From Harmonia axyridis (taxonomy: Eukaryota > Arthropoda > Insecta > Coleoptera > Coccinellidae), in the NCBI RefSeq assembly GCF_914767665.1, contig NC_059508.1:20000001-20064000 (forward strand): a stretch of 64,000 bases of DNA. The letters are read 5' to 3'. The position numbers and the translations under genes were made by a program. The notes under the pieces are model-generated. The model was not told the origin of the DNA. It did not search any database and saw only the letters and a program-made list of their open reading frames with translations. Below, piece after piece: positions 10,463 to 21,075 of the stretch; within the stretch, counting starts at the first letter, position 1, and every line of letters starts with the position of its first letter.

Positions 10463-11049
10463 TGTAACGAAGTCTGATTATTCCAATAAGAATGATCAGG
10501 CTCCGTCTAAAGAATATTTCATTGTTTTTCGTTCAAATTAATCATTCTGATATATTCCGTAAATATTGGAAATAATTTATTAATTGTTCACCGCGATAAT
10601 GAAAAAAAGTCCATGCCTCATGTTTTTCAACCGACCAGGGCCTCGAATAATCCGATTGAAATAATATAAGAAATTATTTATTTCGGCGTTTTTACCGCCG
10701 ATATATTTTGCCATATGTTAGATTACGTTCCGCCAAGAGAATTTTCTCGAAAAACGAGGTTTTTGTCGACATGAGGAGTCACGTGGGCTGAATTCTTTCA
10801 CCGCCCCGCACCGAAGTTATAAAAGGGGGTAACCGACCCAAAATCGAAAATTCATGTTTAGGCAATTCAGTAGTTAGTATTAGAGATTTAGGCGGTAGTA
10901 GTAATTCAGATAGTTATTCAGATTTAGGCAGTAGTTTAGTTTAGTTAGTAATAAATCAGATTTAGAGATTTAGGCAGTAGTATAGTTTAGTTTAGTTTGG
11001 AAAAAGACATTTTGGTTAAGGAGTTACAAAGTGATTGGACAATAGTAAA
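10463..11049 (+). repeat. Partial LTR, related to the LTR at 59020
   Basis: It starts TGTAACGAAGTCTG and stays closely similar to 59020-59633 over its whole length, including a TATA box (10818-10825) and an AG/TTTAG-rich region downstream. The similarity ends at 11049 (both copies share AATAGTAAAA), where the other copy continues through the rest of a roughly 1.2-kb LTR and this one switches to BEL/Pao gag. Either this is a truncated Gypsy LTR fused by recombination or deletion to BEL sequence, or the LTR belongs to BEL and the fusion is at the other copy. I favour the first. Confidence 0.7.
10818..10825 (+). promoter_or_regulatory. LTR TATA box
   Basis: TATAAAAG followed by a G run, at the same place as in the second LTR copy (59377-59384). 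Its position about 355 bp into the LTR fits a U3 promoter. Confidence 0.6.
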
Positions 11050-12990
11050 AAGTGAAGGTGAAAGTTCAGAATGGCCAGAATTCTTTCAACTTTTCAATTC
11101 TCTGGTCCATGAAAATAAAAGTTTAGCGCCAATACAAAAATTTCAATTATTAAAATCTTATTTAAGGAATGAGTCACTCGCAGTTATATCAGGACTGCAG
11201 TTATCAAATGAAAATTATGAATTGGCATATGAAAGCTTGAAGTCACGTTATCAAAATCCAAGAATGTTGGCGACTATGTACCTAAATGAAATATTGAATT
11301 TCAAGGCTTCAACAAATAATTCTGTAACACATCTCAAATAATTCTTGAATTGTCATCAAACTTCAGTTAACGCAGTTTTTTTTGTTTTCACTAGCATTAC
11401 GTAACGTTGATCATTATACTAGAAAAGCATTTGAAAGCCAATTGGGCTCGTCTGATATTCTTGAATATAAGTCTTTGATAGATTTTGTCACGAAACAACT
11501 CAAAGCTCAGGAGTTTTGCGAACAGAACTCTTCTAAATCTTCAAATAAATCAACTGGTTCAAGTTCATTTCATTCTTTCAAAAATAAAACAAAAAATATT
11601 ATTATCAAAAAAAAAATATTTATTAAAATTTGTGGAACGTATAGTCAAGTGTTTTATTCCTTTTATTAATATTGAAATTATGTTTCACCAAGTGATAAGC
11701 GAGGAATCAATTTCGAAAACAAAAAATGTTTTGTTCGCAAGTTCTGCTGGTTCTTCTCAGGATCATTCCCTCAATGGACCATCTCGTTCAGTGAACTCAA
11801 GAATTCTTCATTGCCCAAAATGTAATGATACACATCCTCTGTTTGCATGTCCATCTTATATAAAAATGTCGAGGCAAGCTAAATTTGATTATTTGAAAAA
11901 CTGCAAACGTTGTTTCAACTGTCTTGGACTTCACAATTTTAAATACTGTGCTTCCAAAAATTCATGTAGAGTATGCAAATCAACTCGTCACCATACTAGC
12001 CTCCATCCAGATAATCAATCTGTCAATCAGTCAGATAAATCAGATAATCTATCTGACATCCCGAATAATAACAGCCTCCACATTGAAAGTAAAGTTTCGG
12101 AATCTGAATCTGCTACCCCCAATGAAATTATCAATTCATATCATATCAATAAAAAGTCTATTTGTGTTGGACAAGTGCTTCTTGGTACTGTTCAAGCTAG
12201 AATTGAATCTGCTGACGGTACAAAGCTCCAAGTTAGAGCTGTGTTAGATCCAGGGTCTCAAATTTCTGCTATCAGTCAGAAACTAGTGAAAAAATTGGGT
12301 TTAAAAATTAATTCAATCAATATGTCTATTTCTGGTATTGGTCAGACCAATGCGCAACCATTAGGTTTAATAGATTGCAAGTTGTATCTTAGAATGGGAT
12401 TGGAGTACTTACAAGTACACGCTGTTGTGTTACCTGAAATTACCAACAATATACCTTCTGCCCCTTTGTCACAGGAAATAATTAAACATTTCGAGCACTT
12501 GAATTTGGCTGACGAAACATTTCATATTTCTCAACCCTTAGATATTCTCCTAAGTGCTGATACTTATTCTATCGTTTTTGAACGTGACGGTCGTATTTCG
12601 TCCCCTGGATATCCTACTGCCGTAAATACATTTTTCGGTTGGACAATCATGGGTCCCATAAATGAAATATGTTCCTCTAAGAAGTCAGTACTTTTAACTC
12701 AATCTGATCTCAGCGAACATATGCAAAAATTTTGGTCGTTGGAAGAAGTTGGAGAAACTAATATTATAGATCCTGTAGATGATTACGTGGAAAAACATTT
12801 CGTATCTACTCATTTTCGTGACGAAAGTGGTCGCTATGTAGTGTCATTACCATTCAAGTTGGATAATCCAAATCCAGTGCTTTCTTTTAATTCAAAAAGA
12901 TCATTGAAATCTTACTTCTCTCTCGAAAATCGATTGATGAAAGACGAAGCTTCCTTGAATTTATATAACGACTTTATGTCAGAATATTAG
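11050..12990 (+). pseudogene. BEL/Pao gag and aspartic protease (broken)
   Basis: Gag begins in mid-domain: SEWPEFFQLFNSLVHENKSL, KFQLLKSYLRNE and NYELAYESLKSRYQNPR, the block shared by Pao-type gag proteins. The usual 100 or so N-terminal residues are absent. A TAA at about 11339 and a shift in the T-run near 11375 lead to ALRNVDHYTRKAFESQLG. Then comes the finger region CPKCNDTHPLFACP and CKRCFNCLGLHNFKYC. The pepsin-like protease has VRAVLDPGSQISAIS, with the DxG aspartate. The GPI block near 12650 (TFFGWTIMGPI) precedes the RT. The last frame ends with a TAG at 12988-12990. The element is dead. Confidence 0.85.
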
Positions 12991-13449
12991 AAATTGAATC
13001 ATATGTCACGTGCCAAAACTTCCAATAGTTATGTGATACCGCATCATGTTGTTCGTAAAGACTCTAGCTCAACCACGAAGCTGCGAGTTGTATTTAACGC
13101 CTCAGATTTAGATAGTTTGGGTAAATCGTTCAATGATATGTTGTTGGGAGCTCCCAAATTACAGAAAGATATTCAAATAATTTTACTTTCATTCAGAATG
13201 TATCCTATAGTAATTTGTGCAGATATAGAGAAAATGTACAGACAAATTCTAGTATGTCCTTCAGACCGCAAATTTCAACATATATATTGGCGTTCATCCC
13301 CAGATCAGCCTGTAACAGAATTCGAATTGAACACCGTGACTTATGGTTTGAAACCTTCGGCGTTCTTGGCTTTACGAGTGTTGAAACAACTCGTATTTGA
13401 CGAGGGAAAAGATTTTCCTAGAGCATCTAAGGTTTTAGATGATGATATA
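12991..13449 (+). pseudogene. BEL/Pao reverse transcriptase, cut in motif C
   Basis: It reads SNSYVIPHHVVRKDSSSTTK, LRVVFNASD, KSFNDMLLGAPKLQKD, VICADIEKMYRQI (motif A aspartate) and EFELNTVTYGLKPSAFLALR (motif B). It stops at DDDIY, just before the YVDD-type motif C, where the Tc1-like element begins at a TA. I found no clear continuation on the far side of that element (after 17673), so the 3' half of this BEL copy seems lost. Confidence 0.83.
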
Positions 13450-13451
13450 TA

Positions 13452-14107
13452 CAGGGTGTCCCGTAAAGACCACGTCAAACCGAGGGAGAATGTAGATGGA
13501 AGGATAACCCACCTGCTATGACAAAATTCCTCTTATAAAAGTCTTACCGTTTTCGAGATATTTATTTTTTTTTGAAAATAATGAATTTCTGCCCCTTTCA
13601 ATAGTTTTGTCTTCACGGTTGGTACAATTTTACACCTTTTTGGTTAATTTTTTCAGTAAAATATTGCTGAAGAATGATTTTAACGTTTACATCAAGAACC
13701 TACTCTGAACATTTTAAAGGGGGGCTGTGAAAAATATTTTTATTGAAAATTTTGGTAGTGGATTATTTTGTTCATGAAGTTTAGGCCATCGTAGTGGAAA
13801 AGAAATGTACCGAGCTACTGCTGCACATTACACCAATAAATTGCCTATTTTATAGTTAATAAGGAAAGGTATCAGACAAGTCATTTGTTGTTCAAAGAAA
13901 AAAGATATGGCTGTTTTTATCCACATGGGTACGTTTCTGACTATAATTTGACGGTTATTATTTAGGGTAGGTACTAATATTTTTAATGAAATGAAAAGCA
14001 TTTACACTCATTAGAGAACATGTTCAAAATGGCGACCTCCTACGCGAATACAGGCTCTGCATCGATTGAGAAAGGACCTTTTCACTGCCCTCAAATTGAT
14101 GTCGGAT
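13452..14107 (+). repeat. Left terminal inverted repeat (656 bp)
   Basis: Pairs with 17016-17671 as a long, slightly diverged inverted repeat. The inner end (14011-14107) is the 3' end of the transposase gene, including its TAA (14011-14013 on the minus strand). The rest is non-coding. Confidence 0.88.
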
Positions 14108-14931
14108 ATTTCCGCTGCAGCAATTCGGATGCGTTCTCTTAATTCTGCTTCATCACGTATGGGTGTTGCGTATACTTTTTCTTTTAGGCAGCCCCAGAAA
14201 AAAAAGTCTAGAGGATTCAGGTCAGGTGAACGAGGAGGTCACAAAATTTCACCTCCTCTTCCAATCCACCGGTGGGGATAAGTTCGATTCAAATGTGCGG
14301 TAACTTCGCGTCCGTAATGTGCTGGGCATCCATCATGTTGAAACCACAAACTACGTCGTAGCGCCAGTGGCACATCTGCCAATAAAATGGGCAGCTGGTC
14401 GGTTAAAAATTCCAAATAATTATTTGCGTTCAGTGATGGCGGCAGTTCGATAGGGCCCAAAATTGAACCATTGAATATTCCAGTCCAAAAATTGACCTTG
14501 AATCGATATTGTGATCTATCTTCTCTCATCTCGTGTGGATTTATAATATTTCAGCTATGTAAATTGTGGATATTCATGTACCCATCCTTGGTATAGGACG
14601 ACTCGTCGCTCCAAATGATCTTACCAAAAAAATCTGGATCTGCTTGATGCTGTCGCAACATTTGCCGGCAAAATTGAATTCGCGTTGGGTAATCCCTGGG
14701 TAGCAAATTTTGAACTCGTTGGACGTGGTAGGGGTGATAATTGTGCCGCTGCAAGATTCGACTGGCAGTTGATTTGGGTATGCCTGTAAGGCGTTCTATG
14801 GTTCTATCATTCGAGTAGAAATTGATGGATCTTCTTCGACTACATCCAAAACGATGTCATCATCCACCGTTGCGGGCCGGCCATTACTGATACGACGCCC
14901 AGGAACTCTGCCTTCGGCAATAGCGTTGTGT

Positions 14932-14939
14932 GTTCGGAT
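14932..14939 (+). repeat. 8-bp target-site duplication of hAT insertion
   Basis: GTTCGGAT, repeated exactly at 16698-16705. Eight-bp duplications are the hAT hallmark. Confidence 0.93.
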
Positions 14940-15067
14940 TAGGGCTGGGACTTTTTCGCTTTTTTGTATTCGAATATTCATTCATAAATTTATTCGATTA
15001 TTCGAATAATTCATTCAAACAAATATTCATGCTTGATTATTCATGAGCAGTCATGAATATTCAACTA

Positions 15068-15240
15068 TTCGTTGATTATTCAGTGATTATTCAATGATTA
15101 TTCAGTGATTATTCAATGATTATTCAGTGATTATTCAATGATTATTCAGTGATTATTCAATGATTATTCAGTGATTATTCAATGATTATTCAATGATTAT
15201 TCAGTGATTATTCAATGAATATTCAGTCAATATTCAGTGA
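15068..15240 (+). repeat. Tandem 22-bp array in hAT left subterminal region
   Basis: Alternating 11-mers GTGATTATTCA and ATGATTATTCA give a 22-bp period repeated about seven times. It sits about 130 bp inside the left hAT end. Confidence 0.85.
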
Positions 15241-16380
15241 TTAAACTCATGTTTTAATGAACAAATAAAATCCGAGCGTTTTGATGAGTGAATATACCCT
15301 TTGCGACCTGGTATAATCGTTTTGGTGATTTGCCTCTCGCCATATACGCTCTATTAGTGTGACGTCACACACCGCCATTTTTAGTTCTCCTGTCAGTGTT
15401 CGGAATCCAAACAAATATATTGTCATTCAAATTAGTACGGTCTCGTTGAAGGAATTGGCTTATTTTCATAAATAAGAGTATTTGAGATCTGGCAAAAAAT
15501 ATGCATAAATATTTAACAGATCTATTTAACGAACAGGTAATATTGAACAAAGTTTACTATAATCTAATGCATAAATGTAAAAACGTTCGTTATTCCTGGA
15601 AAAGTCTGGAGTATTCTGGTTTTACCGAAAAAATTGTCCTATTTTTATAATCAAATTGTCGTTTGGTAAATACAGAGATTTTTTCATCACATGAGAACGT
15701 ACAAAATACAATAGATCCTTAAATAGACGCAGTAAAACCTTCACAATCTACATAGACCTTTTACAGGTCTAGAGTTACAAAAAGAATGATGAAGCGGATT
15801 CTGAGAACATTAAATTCTTCAAGAATACACTTCGTGATCAATTATTCGGAATTTTTGTTTTCTCATTCAGTTTTGTTAGGGAAGGATGTTACATCAGTCG
15901 ATGTGTGTACATTTTAAGACCATAGATTCAAAAAAAAATAAAGATTCGTCGGTTCGCAATTCAGAATACATAAAACAATATTTGACCACTGAAATAGAGC
16001 AATATGTCTAGAAATAGCAATACATACGGAATAGGAAGGCAAGGTTACATTTTCGAATGTAGAATCTTATATTATTATTATTAGAACTCTTTATTTCTAA
16101 ATTCATATGTTAGAATCTTATATTCCATTTTTATATTTTTTCATTGATGAAATCCAAATTTTATTAATTTTTCTTTGGCTGAATACCTTTTTGTACTACA
16201 TACTATTAAATGAATAATTTTAATTCAATTGTATCTATCAATTTCAATATTATGTAATTTCCAGTAATTTTAATATTAATAGAACGATTTGTCCGTAGTG
16301 AATCACAAAACCTTGTTTTAATCATTCCTGAATAGTGAGTCAAGTGATCATTCAAACTTTCATTCGTTACTTCATAAATA

Positions 16381-16610
16381 TCGAACTACTCACTGAATAG
16401 AAAACTATTCACTGATTATTCATGAATAGAAAATAAGTCATTGATTATTCAACTATTCAGTGAATACTCGACTATTCACTGATTATTCATGAATAGAAAA
16501 GTAGTGATTGGTTATTCAACTATTCATTGAATACTCGACTATTCACTGATTATTCATGAATAGAAAAGTAGTCATTGATTATTCAACTATTCAGTGAATA
16601 TTCATGATTA
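16381..16610 (+). repeat. Tandem roughly 67-bp array in hAT right subterminal region
   Basis: About two and a half to three copies of a unit holding CACTGATTATTCATGAATAG and AACTATTCAGTGAATACTC. Its basic words (ATTATTCA, CTATTCA) match those in the left array. Confidence 0.75.
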
Positions 16611-17015
16611 TTCGAATAATGCAAAATGCAATTATTCGTATAATTATTCAATGATTATTCGAATATTCGAATCATTCATTCATGATTCCCAGCCCTAGTT
16701 CGGATAAACACTTCATAGTTTGGATGTCGGCGATTGGGGTACCGTTCTGAATACATCCTTGCCGCAGCTCGAGCATTAAGTCGTACTTCTCCGTAAATTA
16801 AATGCATGTCAGCGTATTCCCGCGAGGTATACGGAACGTTTGCTTCCACCATTTTGCAGAATAACGTCAACAACAATTAACAGATCAGAGTCCAGTCCAC
16901 AGAGCGCCAAAGACTGACAGACCACAAACCCACAGCTGTACTGCCTCTGTTGAGTTCTTTGGCTAAGCCAGGTGGATGAATAAGCGAGATGGCAAGTACT
17001 TCACTAGGTCCGAAG

Positions 17016-17671
17016 ATCCGACATCAATTTGAGGGCAGTGAAAAGGTCCTTTCTCAATCGTTGCAGAGCCTGTATACGCGTAGGAGGTCGCCATTTTGAA
17101 CATTTTCTCTAATGAGTGTAAATGCTTTTCATTTCATTAAAAATATTAGTACCTACCCTAAATAATAACCGTCAAATTATAGTCAGAAACGTACCCATGT
17201 GGATAAAAACAGCCATATCTTTTTTCTTTGAATAACAAATGACTTGTGTGATACCTTTTAGAAATCACTATAAAATAGGCAATTTATTGGTGTAATGTGC
17301 AGCAGTAGCTCGGTACATTTTTTTTCCACTACGATGGCCTAAACTTCATGAACAAAATAATCCACTACCAAAATTTTCAATAAAAATATTTTTCACAGCC
17401 CCCCTTTAAAATGTTCGGAGTATGTTTTTGATGTAAACGTTAAAATCATTCTTCAGCAATATTTTACTGAAAAAATTATTCAAAAAGGTGTAAAATTGTA
17501 CCAACCGTGAAGACAAAACTATTGAAAGGGGCAAAAATTCATTATTTTCAAAAAAAAATAAATATCTCGAAAACGGTAAGACTTTCATAAGAGGAATTTT
17601 GTCATAGCAGGTGGGTTATCCTTCGATCTACATTCTCCCTCGGTTTGACGTGGTCTTTACGGGACACCCTG
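17016..17671 (-). repeat. Right terminal inverted repeat (656 bp)
   Basis: Reverse complement of 13452-14107 with scattered substitutions. Its inner 97 bp, read on the plus strand, still encode the transposase C-terminus (about 31 residues ending GGRHFEHFL and a TAA), out of context and without the rest of the gene. Confidence 0.88.
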
Positions 17672-17673
17672 TA

Positions 17674-18062
17674 TATTCTCTAGCAAACAAACAACTAACA
17701 ACTTTTACCAACACCACCCCTAGATATTTCAGAATTACAGTTAATGCATCGCGCATATTCATTGTCATCACATAGCGAATAATATTTCCAAATATCACTA
17801 TTCTTTTTAGATATTTTACTCGTAAGTTCGTACAATTACCGCTTCCTTCGAACTTCAAACGCGAAATGAAAGCACAATCAAAGGGCGTCTGGTCTGATGC
17901 ATTCGATATGAGCGAGTCTCAACACGAAATTGTATCTCGTCGCTTCGGCCGAATCGAACAACTGCTTCGGCCGAAGCCGAATAATTGAAAAGTAGGTCGA
18001 AGCGGCCGGATACCGAAGCCGAATCGATGCTTCGGCGCATCCCTAGTAGCCAGACGCATTTG
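17674..18062. other. Gene-free stretch ending in a hAT-like terminus
   Basis: No coding signal. From 17938 the sequence carries about six CTTCGGC / GCCGAAG words in both orientations and ends in GGCGCATCCCTA at 18045. Reversed, this reads TAGGGATGCGCC, a hAT-style tip with subterminal repeats. I could not find a matching left end or an 8-bp duplication, so only one end may be preserved. Confidence 0.4.
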
Positions 18063-18240
18063 GTCTAATATGCCTGGTAGGTATCAGAATTGAGACTATC
18101 TGGAAGAATTACTGGACCAGAAAGTTCGCCCCTCATCAGTCCCAACCATACGTTCACCCTGAACTCATGTTGGAAATGACTAACACCAGTTGCATGTGGT
18201 TTTCCCTTTTCCATAAATGGCTATTTCGAGTAGCAAGTGG
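18063..18240 (-). pseudogene. DDE transposase fragment (Tc1/mariner superfamily)
   Basis: The minus strand encodes PHATGVSHFQHEFRVNVWLG and on through LMRGELSGPVILPDSLNSD, the stretch between the first and second catalytic aspartates in the same broad transposase group as the element at 13452. It ends in a TAG after TYQAY. Coding before and after is not recognisable. It may belong to the remnant whose right tip is GTACACCCTG at 18885-18894. Confidence 0.65.
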
Positions 18241-19137
18241 CGGTTGAACTCCTTTAGTTTGATCATTTTATTCGGTAAAAATAACTAGAACCTAATTTAT
18301 TTAATTATGAAACATTGAGTTCAATAGAAATAAGTATTTCCATGTCAATTATTTCAATATCCAATCATAAGCAGCTCCGAAATAGAACAAAGAAAAGTAT
18401 TTTCGTATTTTTCATTGTCACCAGGTTAGCCATGTTATTACAGCAGAAGGAAAGTAGCTAGCACAAAATTTGATATGTCATTCGAAAGCCAGCAGAATGG
18501 AGAAGTTTTTACTGCGAAGAAAACATATTCTCATTCATAGTTTTTCATTCATAAAACGATTGGAAAGATACGACTTATTTCGCTCTCTTCAGAATATTTG
18601 TATTCACCACTTCACCATACTCGTCAGTGAAAATCTTTTGCTATTCATGTCTGCTCATATTAAGGCAAATTTAATGCACTTTCGGAATATATGATCAAAT
18701 TCGATGAGGACGCAGAAATGAATAAGATATAATTGGTTTTATGGAAAAAAGTGATAAATTTCGTGAAATCAAAAAATGTTAAATTGAAGAATAACCACCA
18801 ACATTTCGACTATGTGTTATATGACATTTTTTGTTGCAAATCACTTGTATAATCTCCCCTTGGAGTTAGGCCGTTTTAAAAGTGTACACCCTGTATACCT
18901 ACCCCGAGGAGAAAATGTTTTGTAAGCATTTGATTCGGCCGTATAACACCGTGTATTTATATAGCGGGTCGATTCCCTCCACAGTGATAGAAATGCACTT
19001 TTAATTATATGTTAATAGTGTTAAAATGGACACAATTTTCAGCGTTTGACACAATTCTCTCCTAGCGCAATATACCTATATTTGATTTATATTTGATTTG
19101 ATTTGTATCGTACATCATTTATATTAGGTTCTTTATA
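18241..19137. other. Gene-free DNA with one transposon tip
   Basis: I see no gene. AGTGTACACCCTG followed by TA at 18895-18896 looks like the right end of a TA-flanked element of the CAGGGTG type. No partner left end was found. The rest is AT-rich and anonymous. Confidence 0.4.
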
Positions 19138-19861
19138 CAGGGTGGCCACTTTTTTAATGGATTGTATTGGTAACTTTTAAACCATAGGAGTTAGAAGGTC
19201 GGTCAAATGGAGAAAAAGTTGCATGCATAGAAGCATTATCAAGCAGTTCAAACAAATCGAGATTATCAGGGCCGGTTATTGAGATATCATAAGAAAAGTA
19301 AATTATGTCATTTTGGTTTTTCTTTTTTTTTCCACTTCATTTCAAATATCATCAAAAAATGTTACAGGAATTTTTTATTCGACAGTAAATTATCCTCAGT
19401 TTAAAGTAATCAGATTTCGTATCCAACGTTTCGTACTCTCTGGGCCACCCTCAACCTCATTTTTTTCAATACGGACCTGCATATTTTATGACATTTTTCG
19501 AAATAACTCTTAACGCTGAATTCAACGATATATCATAAAATGTCATTCAAAGTAGATTTTCAGGTGATTTTGATCCTTATCCAAATTTCTTTGGGTCGGA
19601 TCTGTATTACTTTACTGTCGAATAAAAAATTCCTGTAACATTTTTTGATAATATTTCAAATAAAGTGGAAAAAAAGAAAAATCAAAATGACATAATTTAC
19701 TTTTCTTATGATATCTCAATAACCGGCCCTTATAATCTCGGTTTGTTTGAACTGCTTGATAATGCTTCTATGCATGCAACTTTTTCTCCATTTGACCGAC
19801 CTTCTAACTCTTATGGTTTAAAAGTTACCAATACAATCCCATCAAAAAAGTGGCCACCCTG
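19138..19861. repeat. 724-bp fold-back element (TA-flanked, CAGGGTGGCC ends)
   Basis: It begins CAGGGTGGCCACTTTTTTA and ends with the reverse complement, between TA dinucleotides (19136-19137, 19862-19863). The arms match over about 260 bp each (19138 to about 19395 and about 19605 to 19861) around a roughly 210-bp centre. No transposase is encoded, so it is a MITE-type element. The ends share CAGGGTG with the neighbours at 13452 and 21156. Confidence 0.87.
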
Positions 19862-19863
19862 TA

Positions 19864-20252
19864 TAGTATCTATATCGTTATGTTTGATCCCACTGGACAC
19901 GTATGCTTTGGTTTTCGAAGCGACAGATTTTTTAAATCTCCCGCGACATCGTATTACTTCCTCGTGAGTTCTGGCCTTGTCGGTGGCGCTCAAAATAATG
20001 TGACTTATTCACGTCACAAAATGACGTCATTACGACTAAAATATGACGTCGTAATGACGTCTTTTTTTCTATCTACCAATTGACAGTATCATTTGAGAGC
20101 TCGATCTTCTAGAGTTCGTGTGAATTCAAATTAAAATTTCACTGATGATGGTTCCATTATTTCCATGAATATACAAACTCACCCTGTAACTTTCTGGGGA
20201 AAGGAAAAAATTTATTTTTGCATCAATCCGTACTCACCTAGTTCCACTCCAT
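19864..20252. other. Gene-free spacer with GACGTC palindrome
   Basis: No gene seen. A 14-bp inverted repeat GACGTCATTACGAC (20023-20036) faces its exact complement (20048-20061) across 11 bases. CACCCTG followed by TA at about 20182-20190 resembles another transposon tip. Confidence 0.5.
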
Positions 20253-20301
20253 TAGGCCAATTGAAAAGTTCCCAGTCTGATGCACAGATGGCAAGTGATA
20301 G

Positions 20302-20571
20302 TATTAAATCCATATGATGATTGATTGATCAATCTTTTAACCATGTGCTTGTCTAATCGACATCGACACATTAACATTAAACAATCTTCAACACAAATTA
20401 CACAAAATCTCAACAATCACAAACTATTTTTACAATTTCAACTTCACAAACTCTTCAGTGTAATTTTCAAAAAGACTCTTTCAAATTAAGAAGCTCCAAA
20501 ATGGGACGTGAGGAAATGTAGTCTTCTCACCGTGACGACCATTTTGGAACTCCCTATTAAATCCATATGAT
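20302..20571 (-). mobile_element. SINE-like insert with 17-bp target duplication
   Basis: TATTAAATCCATATGAT occurs at 20302-20318 and 20555-20571. The 236 bp between (20319-20554) have no coding content. On the minus strand they end in a GATCAATCAATC repeat, like the short tandem tails of retroposed RNAs. No tRNA-type A or B box is obvious, so it may be a SINE of another origin or a 5'-truncated LINE 3' UTR. Confidence 0.75.
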
Positions 20572-20689
20572 TTTTAGTTAGTACCAACCTTCAAACGATA
20601 CGTGTCAAAATTTTACAGCAGTCCGACCATTTGTTTGTGAGATATTGCATTGTGAGTGTAGCTACTTTTGTTATTTGGAAAAAGATAGA

Positions 20690-21075
20690 GAAAAAAGAAT
20701 TCGTATGCTGATAAAATATTGCTTTTTGAATGGAAAAATGGAATGGAAAGAAAAAAAAGGTGCTGTTTCATCAAGACAATGCGCCGTGTCACAAATCAAT
20801 GAAAACAATGGACAAATTGCATGAATTGGGCTTCGAATTGCTTCTGCATTCATCATATTCGCCAGATCTGGCCACCAGCGATTTTTTCCTGTTCTCAGAC
20901 CTCAAAAGAATGCTCGCTGGAAAAAAAATTTAGCGCCAATGAAGAAGTAATCGCCGAAACTATTTTGAAGCGAAAGACAAATCGTACTACAAAAATGGTA
21001 TCGAAAAGTTTGAAGATCGCTATAATCGCTGCATCGCCCTCGAAGGCAACTATGTTGAATAATAAAATTGAATTT
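20690..21075 (+). pseudogene. Mariner transposase relic (internal deletion)
   Basis: A few N-terminal codons (GEKKE-like and then IKYCF) are joined directly to VLFHQDNAPCHKSMKTM (second catalytic Asp block) and YSPDLATSDFFLFSDLKRML (third Asp; DD34D type). A shift in the A-run near 20930 leads to FSANEEVIAET and a damaged tail. The first catalytic aspartate region is deleted. Non-functional. Confidence 0.85.

Larger units (their letters stand above)
14940..16697. mobile_element. Non-autonomous hAT element (1758 bp)
   Basis: The termini are TAGGGCTGGGA and its reverse complement, flanked by a perfect 8-bp duplication (GTTCGGAT). Removing it restores the transposase frame of the host element. 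No hAT transposase motif or long frame is present, so it depends on an autonomous relative. The subterminal regions are loaded with TATTCGAATA- and ATTATTCA-type repeats, including two tandem arrays (about 15068-15240 and 16381-16610), which in hAT elements are typical transposase-binding regions. The middle (about 15250-16370) is AT-rich and anonymous. Confidence 0.92.
14011..16852 (-). pseudogene. Tc1/mariner-superfamily DDE transposase (interrupted, several lesions)
   Basis: It starts at ATG 16852 (MVEANVPYTSREYADMHL) with a helix-turn-helix region to YEVFIRT. There a 1.76-kb hAT element intervenes; coding resumes at HNAIAEGRVPGRR. The catalytic core follows: IIWSDESSY (first Asp), WFQHDGCPAHYGREV (second Asp), RWIGRGG, then PPRSPDLNPLDFFF (third Asp). 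It ends with GGRHFEHVL and a TAA at 14011. Lesions: a TGA for Trp at about 14551, a TGA for Trp at about 14239, one extra T in a nine-T run near 14215, and the hAT insertion. The enzyme would have cut and pasted the element at TA sites. Confidence 0.87.
13452..17671 (-). mobile_element. Tc1/mariner-superfamily transposon with 656-bp terminal repeats
   Basis: The ends are CAGGGTGTCCCGTAAAG and its reverse complement, with TA on both sides (13450-13451, 17672-17673). The inverted repeats run 13452-14107 and 17016-17671, both 656 bp. Between them lies a minus-strand DDE transposase pseudogene, split by a hAT insertion. Without that insertion the element would be about 2.45 kb. It inserted into the BEL RT. 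The left repeat contains the end of the transposase gene, and the right repeat holds an inverted copy of the same coding end. Confidence 0.88.

Noticed and set aside
12235..12265. Loss of the protease active site in BEL (DPG instead of DSG/DTG)
   Set aside because: The aspartate and glycine are kept, and Pro at the middle place is, as far as I recall, tolerated in this protease group.
15068..15240. Regular short repeats that could suggest a CRISPR array
   Set aside because: No unique spacers; simple 11/22-bp alternation inside a hAT element in a eukaryotic window.
17714..17732. CACCACCCCTA as a second hAT end
   Set aside because: No inverted partner and no 8-bp duplication; one short match is not enough.
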